This document shows, in pieces, positions 15,692 to 24,021 of a DNA stretch of 39,741 nt. Below the pieces are notes generated by a model, which saw only the letters and a list, made by a program, of their open reading frames with translations, had not been told where the DNA came from and searched no databases. This DNA is from Acetobacteraceae bacterium (GTDB lineage: Bacteria > Pseudomonadota > Alphaproteobacteria > Acetobacterales > Acetobacteraceae), in contig JAIYDS010000139.1 of NCBI GenBank assembly GCA_027487385.1, positions 1 through 39,741 on the forward strand. The letters are read 5' to 3'. The translations under genes and the position numbers were made by a program. Each line of letters starts with the position of its first letter. Positions within the stretch are counted from its first letter, which is position 1.

Positions 15692-16563
15692 TCGCCCAGC
15701 AGCTCGTGAACGGGCTGATGCTGGGTGGCATTTACGTTCTGGTCGCCGTTTCCTTCACGCTGTTCTTCGGCTGCCTAAATTTCCTGAACTTCTCTGTCCC
15801 CGCGCTCTTCATGCTGGGCGGCTTCCTGACCTGGGCCGGTGTTGCGGCCGGCCTCTCCTGGCCGCTGGCCGTGCTGCTGGCCCTGACGGTCGCCGCACTC
15901 GCCTCGCTGCTGGTCGAGCGGCTGACCTGGCGATTGCAACGCGGCGGGCCGCCGCTGATTCCACTGGTCTCCTCGCTCGGCTTTCTCATCCTCTTCGAGA
16001 ATCTCGTGCTGGTGCGCTGGGGCTCGGATGCCCGCGCCATTCCCTCGCCCTTCGGCGATGCGAATTGGCGCATCGGCGATGTGGTGATCGGGCTGCCGCA
16101 GCTCTTTGGCCTGATCCTCTCCATCAGCCTCGTCTTCGGGCTGCAGGCATTGCTCAAGCGCACCAAGCTCGGCCGCGGCATTCGCAGCCTGGCCGAGAAT
16201 GCCGAGACGGCGACGATGCTGGGCGTGGAGGTGGATCGCGTGGCGCCGCGCCTCTTCCTGCTGGCGGGGCTGTTCTGCGCGCTGGCGGGGGTCCTCTTCT
16301 CGCTCTCCTATCAGCTGGTCTCGCCCTACATGGGCGACCAGGTGGCGCTCAAGGGGCTATCGGCCATGGTGCTGGGAGGCATGGGCAATATCTGGGGTGC
16401 CGTGATCGGCGGGCTCGTCATCGGGCTGGTCGAGATCTTCGCCGTCGGCGCGCTCTCGGCCGATCATGTGAATGTGGTGGTCTTCGGCATCCTGCTGCTG
16501 AGCCTGATCATCAAGCCCACCGGCCTGTTCGGGGACCCCGCGCTCGGGCAGCAAAAACTGTGA
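15688..16563 (+). CDS. LivH-type ABC importer permease
   Basis: Inner-membrane permease (291 aa) of the branched-chain amino acid/HAAT ABC family. It begins IAQQLVNGLMLGGIYVLVAVSFTLFFGCLNFLNFS, the usual LivH opening (normally GLTLIFGVMGVINFAHG), and has about eight hydrophobic segments. The EAA-like loop is ENAETATMLGVEVDRV, and GLSAMVLGGMGNIWGAVIGG lies near the end. Overlaps hpaB by ATGA and livM by GTGA. Such importers take not only amino acids but also aromatic acids, amides and urea; the neighbours here suggest a nitrogenous or aromatic substrate. Confidence 0.93.
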   Translation: MIAQQLVNGLMLGGIYVLVAVSFTLFFGCLNFLNFSVPALFMLGGFLTWAGVAAGLSWPLAVLLALTVAALASLLVERLTWRLQRGGPPLIPLVSSLGFLILFENLVLVRWGSDARAIPSPFGDANWRIGDVVIGLPQLFGLILSISLVFGLQALLKRTKLGRGIRSLAENAETATMLGVEVDRVAPRLFLLAGLFCALAGVLFSLSYQLVSPYMGDQVALKGLSAMVLGGMGNIWGAVIGGLVIGLVEIFAVGALSADHVNVVVFGILLLSLIIKPTGLFGDPALGQQKL

Positions 16564-17396
16564 GCGGCTACACCGCCGCCATCCTGACCCTGCTCGCGAT
16601 CAACATCATCGCCGCCTATGCGGCCTGGCTGCCGCTCGCGGCGGGGCAGGTGAATCTGGGCACGGCCGGGTTCATGGCGATCGGCGCCTATTCCTCGGCC
16701 GTGCTGAGCAATGAATTCGAATGGTCGCTCGCCACCGCCATCGCGGCGGGCGCGCTTTGCGCGGGCGGCTTTGCGATGGCCATTGGCGGGCCGGTGCTGC
16801 GCACCCGCGGGCTTTACCTCGCGCTCGCCACGCTCGCCTTCAATGAGGTGGTGCGCGGCATCCTGATCAACCTGGACGTGGTGGGGGGGGCCGCCGGCTA
16901 TCCGGTGATCGGCCATCTGGGCCTGGCGCCCATCGCCGCCTGCGCCGCGGGCGTCTTCCTGCTGGCGCTGTGGCTCGGTGCCAGCCGGCTGGGCATGAAC
17001 CTGCACGCCATCGAGCAGGATGAGACGGTGACGGCGCTCTTCGGCGTGCATGTGCCCTTCACGCAGCTCACCGCCTTCACCATTGGCGGTGCGTTGGCCG
17101 GTCTGGCGGGCGGGCTCTACGGGCATCACTTCTCTTTCATCGAGGGGCAGCATTTCAGCGTGTTGCTCTCGGTAACGATCGTGCTTTCGGTGGTGCTGGG
17201 CGGCACGCAGACGGTCTGGGGGCCGGCCATCGGCGCCGCCTTCTTCACCCTGCTGCCTGAGATTTTCCGAGGCGCGGCCGCCTGGCGCTACGTGCTTTTC
17301 GCCGCGGCCGTCATCCTCGTCATGGCCATCCGCCCGCAGGGACTGGTCACGCGCGCCGATCTCATGCGGCTGCGCCGGGCGGTGCGGCCAGCATGA
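16560..17396 (+). CDS. LivM-type ABC importer permease
   Basis: Second permease (278 aa) of the importer. It starts with the GTG overlapping the previous stop and gives SGYTAAILTLLAINIIAAYA as the first membrane helix. The LivM pattern is clear: LGTAGFMAIGAYSSAVL, GLYLALATLAFNEVVRG, the cytoplasmic coupling loop MNLHAIEQDETVTALFGVHV, and SVVLGGTQTVWGPAIGA. Somewhat shorter than classical LivM (about 300-420 aa) because the N-terminal extra helices are missing, as in many alphaproteobacterial versions. Overlaps the ATPase gene by ATGA. Confidence 0.93.
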   Translation: MSGYTAAILTLLAINIIAAYAAWLPLAAGQVNLGTAGFMAIGAYSSAVLSNEFEWSLATAIAAGALCAGGFAMAIGGPVLRTRGLYLALATLAFNEVVRGILINLDVVGGAAGYPVIGHLGLAPIAACAAGVFLLALWLGASRLGMNLHAIEQDETVTALFGVHVPFTQLTAFTIGGALAGLAGGLYGHHFSFIEGQHFSVLLSVTIVLSVVLGGTQTVWGPAIGAAFFTLLPEIFRGAAAWRYVLFAAAVILVMAIRPQGLVTRADLMRLRRAVRPA

Positions 17397-18169
17397 CCGC
17401 GCCGCTGCTCGACATTCGCGGGCTGCGCAAGAGCTTTGGTGGCCTGGATGTCGTGCGGGGGCTGGACCTGCAGGTGGCGCCGGGTGAGCGGGTTGCGCTG
17501 ATCGGCCCCAATGGCGCGGGCAAGACCACCGTCTTCAACCTCATCAACGGCTATTACGCGCCGGATGCCGGGGAGATCCGGCTGGGTGGCGTGGACCTGG
17601 TGCCCATCGCACCCCGCCGCCGCATCCGCCACGGCCTGGCGCGCTCCTTCCAGAATATCCGGCTGATCGGCCATCTGACCGTGCTGGAGAATGTGCTGCT
17701 CGGCGCGCATGTGCATGCCGGCGGGCCGCTCGCCATGCTGCTGCCCATGGGCCTTGGGCGTGGCCGCGCCCTGCGCGAGGAAGCGCGTGCAAGGCTGGCC
17801 GAGGCGGGGCTGGCTGGCCATGCCGGCAGCCTGGCCGCCGGCCTCGCCTACGGCCTGCGCAAGCGCGTCGAGGTGGTGCGCGCCCTGATGGCGCGGCCGC
17901 GCCTCCTGCTGCTGGACGAACCCTGCGCCGGGCTGAACACGCAGGAGCGCGGCGCCCTGCTCGCCGAATTGCACCGCGTGGCCGAGGGCGGCGTGACCCT
18001 GCTGGTGGTCGAGCATGACATGCATTTCGTGGGCGGCCTCTGCCAGCGCGCCGCCGTGCTGAATTTCGGCGAGAAGATCGCCGAGGGCAGGCCGGCCGAC
18101 ATCGCCCGCGAGCCCGCGGTGATCGAGGCCTATCTGGGCCATGCGCCGGAGCGCTATGCCCATGCTTGA
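17393..18169 (+). CDS. LivG-type ABC importer ATPase
   Basis: ATP-hydrolysing subunit (258 aa). Walker A is GPNGAGKTT (about residues 38-46), the Q-loop FQNIRLI, and Walker B LLLLDEPCAGLN. The usual LSxGQ signature is degenerate (AAGLAYGLRKRVEVVRAL): LivG normally reads LSYGxQRRLE, so the Gly-Gln is replaced by Gly-Leu. The H-loop is VVEHDMHFV. The C-terminal REPAVIEAYLG is diagnostic of LivG. It partners with the LivF-type ATPase, whose start overlaps this stop. Confidence 0.93.
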   Translation: MTAPLLDIRGLRKSFGGLDVVRGLDLQVAPGERVALIGPNGAGKTTVFNLINGYYAPDAGEIRLGGVDLVPIAPRRRIRHGLARSFQNIRLIGHLTVLENVLLGAHVHAGGPLAMLLPMGLGRGRALREEARARLAEAGLAGHAGSLAAGLAYGLRKRVEVVRALMARPRLLLLDEPCAGLNTQERGALLAELHRVAEGGVTLLVVEHDMHFVGGLCQRAAVLNFGEKIAEGRPADIAREPAVIEAYLGHAPERYAHA

Positions 18170-18914
18170 GGCCAGTGGGCTCTCCGCCGCCTATGGGCCG
18201 GTGAAGGCACTCACTGAGGTGTCGCTGCGCGTGGATGAACGCGACGTCCTGGCCGTGCTCGGCGCCAATGGCGCGGGGAAGACCACGCTGCTGCGCACCT
18301 TGCTGGGCCTGCTTCCGGCGCTGTCCGGCACCATCCGCTTCCTGGGCGAGGACATCACCCGCCTGAAGCCCGCCGAGCGCGTGCGGCGCGGCCTGGTCAT
18401 GGTGCCCGAGGGCCGCCGGGTGCTGACCAGCCTGACGGTGGAGGAAAACCTCCTCATGGGCGCCTATCCGCGCCGGGATGCGCCCGCTGCTTCCGAGCTG
18501 GACGCCATCTACGACCGCTTCCCCAATCTGGCGCAGCGCCGCCACATGAAGGCCGTCGTGCTCTCCGGCGGCGAGCAGCAGATGCTGGCCATCAGCCGCG
18601 CCATGATGGCGCGGCCGCGGCTGATGATGCTGGACGAGCCCTCGCTCGGCCTTTCACCGCGCCTGACGGCCGAGGTCTTCGCCCTGATCGCGAGCCTGAA
18701 TGCCGAGGGCATCGCCATTCTTCTGGTCGAGCAGAACGCCATGCTGGCGCTGGAAGCCAGCCGCCATGCGCTGGTGCTCGAACTCGGCCGCACCGCCTTT
18801 GACGGCCCTTCGCCCGCGCTGCTGCGGGATGACCGCGTGCGCCGCGCCTATCTGGGCGGCAGCGCGCCCGAGGATTCGCCCCACCACACCCCACCGGAAG
18901 GAGTTTCCCCATGA
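18162..18914 (+). CDS. LivF-type ABC importer ATPase
   Basis: Second ATPase (250 aa from this start). Walker A is GANGAGKTT, the signature LSGGEQQMLAISRAM, Walker B LMMLDEPSLGLSP, and the H-loop is replaced by VEQNAM, which is normal for LivF. VPEGRRVLTSLTVEENLLMGAY is a LivF hallmark. In-frame ATGs also exist at 18141 and 18156; I prefer 18162 (MLEASGLSAAYG) because GGAG at 18148-18151 is at a workable distance and homologues usually start here. Overlaps livG and the binding-protein gene, so all subunits should be made together. Confidence 0.93.
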   Translation: MLEASGLSAAYGPVKALTEVSLRVDERDVLAVLGANGAGKTTLLRTLLGLLPALSGTIRFLGEDITRLKPAERVRRGLVMVPEGRRVLTSLTVEENLLMGAYPRRDAPAASELDAIYDRFPNLAQRRHMKAVVLSGGEQQMLAISRAMMARPRLMMLDEPSLGLSPRLTAEVFALIASLNAEGIAILLVEQNAMLALEASRHALVLELGRTAFDGPSPALLRDDRVRRAYLGGSAPEDSPHHTPPEGVSP

Positions 18915-20098
18915 TCCGCCGTCGCCCCCTGCTGCTGGCCGGGCTTGCCCTGCCGGCCATCGCCACCGCTCAGGCCGGCCCGCTGCCGCTCGGCTTCACC
19001 ACGGCCAAGTCGGGCAATTGGGTCTCGCTGACCCGCCGCAACGAGATCGCGGTGAACCTCGCCGTCGAGGAGGTGAATGCGGCCGGCGGCATCCATGGCC
19101 GGCCCATCGCCATTCGGACCTTCGACACCGCCTCCCGCCCCGAGCAGGCGGCCATCGCCACGCGCCAATTCGCCGAGGATGACGGTGCGCTGGCCGTGAT
19201 CGGCCCCTTCAGCAGCAGCGAATGCCGCGTGGCCTTCCCGGTGGGTGACCGCCTGGGCATCGCGCAGATGGCGATCGCCAGCAGCGCGCCGGGCCTGGCC
19301 GCGCCCTTCCGCTTCGCCTTCCGCAACACCTCCGACGAGGCCTATCTGTTCGAGCGCCTTCTGGCCGTGGTGCGGGAGCGCGGCATCGAGACGCGCAGCG
19401 CCGCCATCGCCTATACGACGGATGAGGTGATCGGCCGCTCCATGGGCACCTCGGTCTTTCCGAACCTGCTGCAGGCGGCGGGCATTCCCGTCACCGGCAC
19501 CGTCTCCTTCCCCGTGGCCGCCTTCGACATGTCGGCGCAGGTGGCGCAGATGCGCGGTGCCGCACCCGATCTCGTCTGCATGGGCGGCCCGCCGGAGACC
19601 GCCATCGTGCTGGTCCGCGAGATGCGGCGCCAGGGCATGCGCGGGCGCATCGTGGGCGGTACCACCATCGTGGATGTGAACCTGCCCACCCGCATGGGGG
19701 CGGATGGCAATGGCACGCTGGTTTCCTCCACCCATTTCTACAATTTCGACAGCCCGCGCGCGATCGCCTTCCGCGATGAATTCGTCCGCCGCGCCCAGGC
19801 CGCCGGCGAGACGGGCGACCTGCGCCCCGGCATGTATGACGCGGCCGCGCACAGCATCGTGCATTTCTACGCCGCCGCGATGCGCCAGGTGCGCGTGACG
19901 GGTGAACGCGCGCGCCTGGCCGCCGAACGCGCCGCGATCCGCGATGCGCTGCGCGCCATGCGGAATGTGGAGACCATCGAGGGCACGCTGGCCCGCTTCA
20001 CCGAGCAGGGCGACGCGCTGAAGACCACCTATGTGCTGGAAGTGCGGGACGGCAACTTCGTGCTGGTCGGCAGCCGCCCGCCGCCCGCGACGGCCTGA
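18911..20098 (+). CDS. LivK-type periplasmic substrate-binding protein of the importer
   Basis: Secreted binding protein (395 aa) of the type I periplasmic fold. The signal peptide is MIRRRPLLLAGLALPAIATAQA with twin Arg. The mature part opens PLPLGFTTAKSGNWVSLTRRNEIAVNLAVEEVNAAGGIHGRPI, then ALAVIGPFSSSECRVAFPVGD, the usual ligand-lobe segments of amino-acid-like binding proteins. ATGA overlap with livF. It should determine what the importer takes up; the ligand is unknown but should match the substrate of the neighbouring monooxygenase and enamidase-like enzyme. Confidence 0.92.
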   Translation: MIRRRPLLLAGLALPAIATAQAGPLPLGFTTAKSGNWVSLTRRNEIAVNLAVEEVNAAGGIHGRPIAIRTFDTASRPEQAAIATRQFAEDDGALAVIGPFSSSECRVAFPVGDRLGIAQMAIASSAPGLAAPFRFAFRNTSDEAYLFERLLAVVRERGIETRSAAIAYTTDEVIGRSMGTSVFPNLLQAAGIPVTGTVSFPVAAFDMSAQVAQMRGAAPDLVCMGGPPETAIVLVREMRRQGMRGRIVGGTTIVDVNLPTRMGADGNGTLVSSTHFYNFDSPRAIAFRDEFVRRAQAAGETGDLRPGMYDAAAHSIVHFYAAAMRQVRVTGERARLAAERAAIRDALRAMRNVETIEGTLARFTEQGDALKTTYVLEVRDGNFVLVGSRPPPATA

Positions 20099-20108
20099 GG
20101 CCTGGCGC

Positions 20109-20693
20109 ATGCGGCTCGAACTGCGGCGGTCCTTCGTGATGGTGGACCAGATGGAGGTGCCGCCGGGCAGCCAGGATCCCGGCCCGCCCTTGCGCCGCGT
20201 GGCCGTGACCGGCGTGGTGGTGAACCCCCATGCCGGGCAGGGCTTCGTGGCGGACCTCTCGGCCAGCATTGCGGCGAGCGAGGCGGTGGGGCGTGAACTC
20301 TCGGCCATGGCGGTTGCCGCCATGGGGCCGCATGCCATCGAGAGCTACGGCAAGGGCGCCATTGTGGGGCTGGCGGGCGAGCAGGAGCATGCCAATGCCA
20401 TGCTCACCACCATCTTCGCCGAGCCCTTGCGCGCGGCGGTGGGCGGCGGGCTGGCCTGGCTGCCCTCCTTCACCAAGCGCGGCGCGCCCGGCACGATGAT
20501 TGACGTGCCGCTGGCCCACAAGGACGCGCTCTATGTCCGCTCCCATTATGACGGCATGACGCTGATGCTGCCGGATGCGCCACAGGCCGATGAGGTGGCG
20601 CTGATCATCGTCATCGCCAATCGCGGGCGGATTGATGCGCGGGTGGGCGGGCTTGCCGCCGCCGACATCTCGCGGCGCGACGGGCTGCGGTGA
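20109..20693 (+). CDS. PF06684 'amino acid synthesis' family protein (former DUF1185)
   Basis: A 194-residue protein of PF06684 (former DUF1185). The diagnostic stretch is GTMIDVPLAHKDALYVRSHY followed by DEVALIIVIANRGRIDARVGG; VTGVVVNPHAGQGFV and AIESYGKGAIVGLAGEQEHA are also conserved. Known structures of this family, as I recall, show a variant of the Bacillus chorismate-mutase fold, but no reaction has been established. It begins 10 bases after the binding-protein stop and overlaps the enamidase-like gene (ATGA-type). This constant link to an amide-ring hydrolase is a clue to its role, perhaps on a cyclic or enol intermediate; that is inference. Confidence 0.88.
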   Translation: MRLELRRSFVMVDQMEVPPGSQDPGPPLRRVAVTGVVVNPHAGQGFVADLSASIAASEAVGRELSAMAVAAMGPHAIESYGKGAIVGLAGEQEHANAMLTTIFAEPLRAAVGGGLAWLPSFTKRGAPGTMIDVPLAHKDALYVRSHYDGMTLMLPDAPQADEVALIIVIANRGRIDARVGGLAAADISRRDGLR

Positions 20694-21889
20694 TGCGCTG
20701 TGCCATCGTCAATCTGGGCGGCCTTGTCACGGGCGATCTCGCCGCGCCGCTGCGCGAGGCCGATGCCATCCTGATGGAGGCGGGGCGCATCACCCGCATC
20801 GGCGGGCTGGATGCTGCCACGCTCGAAGCCTGCGACGTGGTGGTGGATGCGGGCGGCACGCTCGCTGCACCCGGGCTGATCGACAGCCATGTCCACATCA
20901 CCTTCGGCGACTATACGCCGCGCCAGCGCACGGTGGGCTTCCTGGAGAGCTACCTGCATGGCGGCGTCACCACCGCCATCACCGCCTCCGAGGTGCATGT
21001 GCCAGGCCGCCCCAAGGACCCCGCCGGGGTGAAGGCGCTGACGCTGGCCGCCGCCGCCTGTTTCCGTGACTATCGGCCTGGCGGCATGCGGGTGCATGCG
21101 GGCTCGGTGATCCTGGAGCCCGGCCTGACCGTGGCCGATCTGCAGGAGCTGGCGGCGGCCGGAATCTGGCTCGCCAAGGCCGGCTTCGGCGCTTTCCCGA
21201 CGCCGGATGACTACGCGCCGCTGATGCTGGCGGCGCGCGCGGCGGGCATGATCACGACCATGCACACCGGCGGCTCCTCCATCCCCGGCTCCTCCGGCAT
21301 CTGGGCCGAGCATGTGCTGGCCAGCCAGCCGAGTGTGAGCTTCCACGTGAATGGCGGCCCCGTCGCCATGCCGGAGCCGGGCTTTGCGCGCCTCGTGAAT
21401 GAGAGCGACATCGCCTTGCAGATCTGCACCGCCGGCAACCTCCGCACCGCGCTCCTGACGGCACGCCTGCTGGCCGAGGCGGGGCAGCTCGAACGCCTGC
21501 TCATCGCCACCGATACGCCGACGGGCAGCGGCATCATGCCGCTCGGCATGCTCTACACCATCAGCCATCTCGCGAGCCTCGGCGGCATGGCGCCGGAGAT
21601 CGCCATCGCGGCCGCCACCGGCAACAACGCCCGCGTCTATCGTTTGAATTCGGGGATCCTCGGCGAGGGACGGGACGCGGATGTGATCCTGCTCGATGCC
21701 TGCGCCGGCGGGGCATGCGACGATCCGCTGTCAGCACTCCGCAATGGCGATATTCCTGCGGTGGGCGCGGTGTTCTCGGCCGGCGTGCCGCGCTTCGTGG
21801 GGCGCAGCCGGAACACGCCGGCGACCATTCGCGCGGTGCGGGTGGCGGCTTGCCGGCTGCCGATGGATTTCTCCGGCGCGGGGCATTGA
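20690..21889 (+). CDS. Enamidase-like amidohydrolase
   Basis: A 399-residue metal-dependent amidohydrolase closely resembling enamidase of Eubacterium barkeri, the enzyme that opens 6-oxo-tetrahydronicotinate in nicotinate fermentation. Shared segments as I remember that sequence: GDYTPRQ, LHGGVTT, PGRPKDPAG, MHTGGSSIPGSS, NGGP, and the C-terminal SRNTPAT. Metal ligands are H67 and H69 (DSHVHI), H192, H219 and D275. At the bridging-carboxylate position, where enamidase has Glu (GEVGLG), this protein has K163 (LAKAGFG), which in other amidohydrolases is a carboxylated Lys. Last gene of the operon; a hairpin follows the stop. The substrate is probably a cyclic enamide or lactam. Confidence 0.88.
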   Translation: MMRCAIVNLGGLVTGDLAAPLREADAILMEAGRITRIGGLDAATLEACDVVVDAGGTLAAPGLIDSHVHITFGDYTPRQRTVGFLESYLHGGVTTAITASEVHVPGRPKDPAGVKALTLAAAACFRDYRPGGMRVHAGSVILEPGLTVADLQELAAAGIWLAKAGFGAFPTPDDYAPLMLAARAAGMITTMHTGGSSIPGSSGIWAEHVLASQPSVSFHVNGGPVAMPEPGFARLVNESDIALQICTAGNLRTALLTARLLAEAGQLERLLIATDTPTGSGIMPLGMLYTISHLASLGGMAPEIAIAAATGNNARVYRLNSGILGEGRDADVILLDACAGGACDDPLSALRNGDIPAVGAVFSAGVPRFVGRSRNTPATIRAVRVAACRLPMDFSGAGH

Positions 21890-21906
21890 GGGGCGCTGCC
21901 CCTCAA
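21886..21906. terminator. Bidirectional terminator-like hairpin
   Basis: TTGAGGGGC-GCT-GCCCCTCAA is a perfect 9-bp stem with a three-base loop lying between the convergent enamidase-like and bicupin genes; it starts inside the last codon of the former. There is no clear T-run on either side, so it is a weak or Rho-assisted terminator rather than a canonical one. Confidence 0.6.
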
Positions 21907-21916
21907 GCTTCCCGAC

Positions 21917-22819
21917 TCACTCCAGGAATTCGAAGCCCATCGTCCTGGCATGATAATGCAGCCCGCCATCCTGCACGATCAGGAAGCGCGCCTGCACATC
22001 CCCGCCATTGTGGTGCGAATGCGGCTCGCCCGGCGGGGTGACGAGCGTATTGCCGAGACTCCACGCCCGCGCCTCGCCCGCGATGCGCGAATGGCAATTC
22101 TCGCCCTGCAAGACCAGCGTGATCGCGGCCGCGTTGTGGCGATGCGCGCGCTGGTTCTCGCGCGGCGGCAGGGTGTTGAGCGAGAGCGTCATGCTGGCGG
22201 TCAGGTTGCGCCAGGCCTCCAGCCCATCGGAGGAGAAGATCAGCGCGAGGCCCGCCGTGCTGTCATTGCTCGTGCAGGCGCCGATCAGCGCCAATTGCCG
22301 CTCGATCTCGGCGGCGGGGAAATGCACGGGGGGCAGGGCGGTGGCGCCAGGGCGCAGCCCCTCGAAGGCGAGCATGGGCTCATTGCCGACCAGCCAAAGC
22401 ACGGCATCTTCGTCCGCGGTCAGCGTTACTTCCCCGCCGGGCAGCAGCAGAACATCGCCCGCGCCCCAGGCGAAGCCTGGCGCTTCGCCCGCGCCGCGCA
22501 GGACATAGCCGATCAGCCCGGTGGAGAGCGTGTCCAGCGCCAGCACGTCACCTGCGCGGATCACGGCGTAGCGCGCGAGAATCAGCGGCGACGTGGCGGG
22601 GAAGGGACAGCCGATCGCATCCGACTGGTCGCAGAGATGAATGCCCGTCGGCGCATCCGGCGCCAGGGCGCGGGCCGCGACGGCGCTGAACTCGGCCGCC
22701 GGCACCGGCGCCAGCTTCACGTTGAAGGCATTGCCCGAGTTGAAGAAGCGCGCCCGCGCGGCCGCCGGTGAGGCCGGAGCCTGGGGCAGTTGTACGGGCA
22801 GGCTGGCCATGTCGGTCAT
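21917..22819 (-). CDS. Bicupin protein, gentisate dioxygenase-like
   Basis: A two-cupin protein (300 aa from this start). The C-terminal cupin has the strongest motif, PPRENQRAHRHNAAAITLVLQ with two His, then LVTPPGEPHSHHNGG with further His, as in gentisate/salicylate-type ring-cleaving dioxygenases. The N-terminal cupin (WGAGDVLLLPGGEVTLTADEDAVL) lacks obvious metal His, which is also seen in that family. ATGA overlap with the M20 gene puts it last in a five-gene operon. An aromatic or heteroaromatic ring cleavage role is plausible but unproven; a non-catalytic cupin is the alternative. Confidence 0.8.
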   Translation of the reverse strand: MTDMASLPVQLPQAPASPAAARARFFNSGNAFNVKLAPVPAAEFSAVAARALAPDAPTGIHLCDQSDAIGCPFPATSPLILARYAVIRAGDVLALDTLSTGLIGYVLRGAGEAPGFAWGAGDVLLLPGGEVTLTADEDAVLWLVGNEPMLAFEGLRPGATALPPVHFPAAEIERQLALIGACTSNDSTAGLALIFSSDGLEAWRNLTASMTLSLNTLPPRENQRAHRHNAAAITLVLQGENCHSRIAGEARAWSLGNTLVTPPGEPHSHHNGGDVQARFLIVQDGGLHYHARTMGFEFLE

Positions 22820-24018
22820 GCGCAAAGCTCCTTCACGACGGCGTCCAGCACCGCGGCGCCCGCCGCCACATGCGCGGGATCGGCCCATTCCAGCGGCGAG
22901 TGGCTGATGCCGCCGCGGCAGGGGATGAAGATCATCGCCGTCGGGCAGCGCGGCGCCATGTGGCGCGCGTCATGCCCGGCGGCGGAGAGCAGATCCATCT
23001 GGCCGATGCCAAGCCGCGTGGCGGCGCCGGCGATGCGCGCGCGCAGCCCGTCGTCGAAGCTGTTGGAGGGCGCATGCACCAGCCGCGTCATCGTCACGCC
23101 GCATGGGGCGGCCTCGGCGGCGGCGATGGCCTCCAGCCGCGCGCCATGCGCCAGCAGCGCCGCATTGTCCGGGTGGCGCAGGTCGATGCGGAACACCAGC
23201 CGGCCGGCGATGACCGAGGGCGCATTGGGCTCCACCCGCACCATGCCGATGGTGAATTTCACGATGGGGTCGGCATCGCCCACCTCGCGCTGCATGCGCG
23301 CCGCGATGCGGGCGAAGGCCATGACCGCATCGCGCCGCAGGGCCATGTCGCGCGTGCCGGCATGGCCTTCCTCGCCCTCCAGCACCACCTCCCAGGTGAT
23401 CTTGCCCTGGATGCCGGTGACCACGCCGATGGGCAGCCCTGCCTCCTCCAGCAGCGTCGCCTGCTCGATATGCGGCTCGATGCAGAAGGCGAAGTCGCGG
23501 TTCAACAGCAGGCGGGGCAGGGTGGGGAAGGCGGCGTGCAGCGCATCCAGCGCATCGCCCAGCGCCACGCCCTCGGCATCGCGCAGCGCGCGGATGGTGG
23601 CGAGGTCGCGCAGGCCCACAAAGGCCTCGGAGCCGGTCATGCCGGGGGCGAAGCGGCAGCCTTCCTCATTGCACCAGGCGACGACGCTGATGTCGCGCGC
23701 CGGCGTGACGCCCAACCGGCTCACGACCTCCAGCGCGGCGAGCACGCCGAAGGCGCCGTCGAATTTCCCGCCATTGGGCTGGGTGTCGAGATGACTGCCG
23801 ATCACCCCCGGCGGCAGCGAGCGGTCACGGCCGGGCAGGGTGAGGAAGAGGTTCCCCGCATCATCCGTCGCCGCCTCCAGCCCCGCCTCGGCGGCCCAGC
23901 CGAGCATGAGTCGCCAGGCCTCGATCTCGCCCGCGGTCAGCGCCTGGCGGTTCACCCCGCCATCCGGCCGCGCGCCGATCTCGGCCAGGCGCATCAGGCG
24001 GTGCCAGAGACGGTCCAT
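22816..24018 (-). CDS. M20-family Zn-dependent N-carbamoylase/ureidohydrolase-type enzyme
   Basis: A 400-residue hydrolase of the M20 family, in the group with N-carbamoyl-L-amino acid hydrolase, beta-ureidopropionase and allantoate amidohydrolase. Metal-binding elements are H76 and D78 (GSHLDTQPNGG), D87 (KFDGAFG), E118/E119 (CNEEGCRF), a His in the FCIEPHIEQ segment and the C-terminal ISHSPLEW His. The EEGHAGTRDMALRRDA loop, part of the dimer-domain substrate site, is also typical. It releases ammonia, carbamate or similar from ureido or amide groups. Three bases after the alpha/beta hydrolase stop; overlaps the cupin start. It could act on an N-formyl, N-acyl or carbamoyl product of ring opening. 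Confidence 0.9.
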   Translation of the reverse strand: MDRLWHRLMRLAEIGARPDGGVNRQALTAGEIEAWRLMLGWAAEAGLEAATDDAGNLFLTLPGRDRSLPPGVIGSHLDTQPNGGKFDGAFGVLAALEVVSRLGVTPARDISVVAWCNEEGCRFAPGMTGSEAFVGLRDLATIRALRDAEGVALGDALDALHAAFPTLPRLLLNRDFAFCIEPHIEQATLLEEAGLPIGVVTGIQGKITWEVVLEGEEGHAGTRDMALRRDAVMAFARIAARMQREVGDADPIVKFTIGMVRVEPNAPSVIAGRLVFRIDLRHPDNAALLAHGARLEAIAAAEAAPCGVTMTRLVHAPSNSFDDGLRARIAGAATRLGIGQMDLLSAAGHDARHMAPRCPTAMIFIPCRGGISHSPLEWADPAHVAAGAAVLDAVVKELCA

Positions 24019-24021
24019 GCC

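Noticed and set aside
22816..22819. M20 plus bicupin being a 5-nitroanthranilate (NaaA/NaaB) pair
   Set aside because: The M20 protein has the sequence pattern of carbamoylase/allantoate amidohydrolases, so identity with NaaA is not supported; only the analogy is kept.
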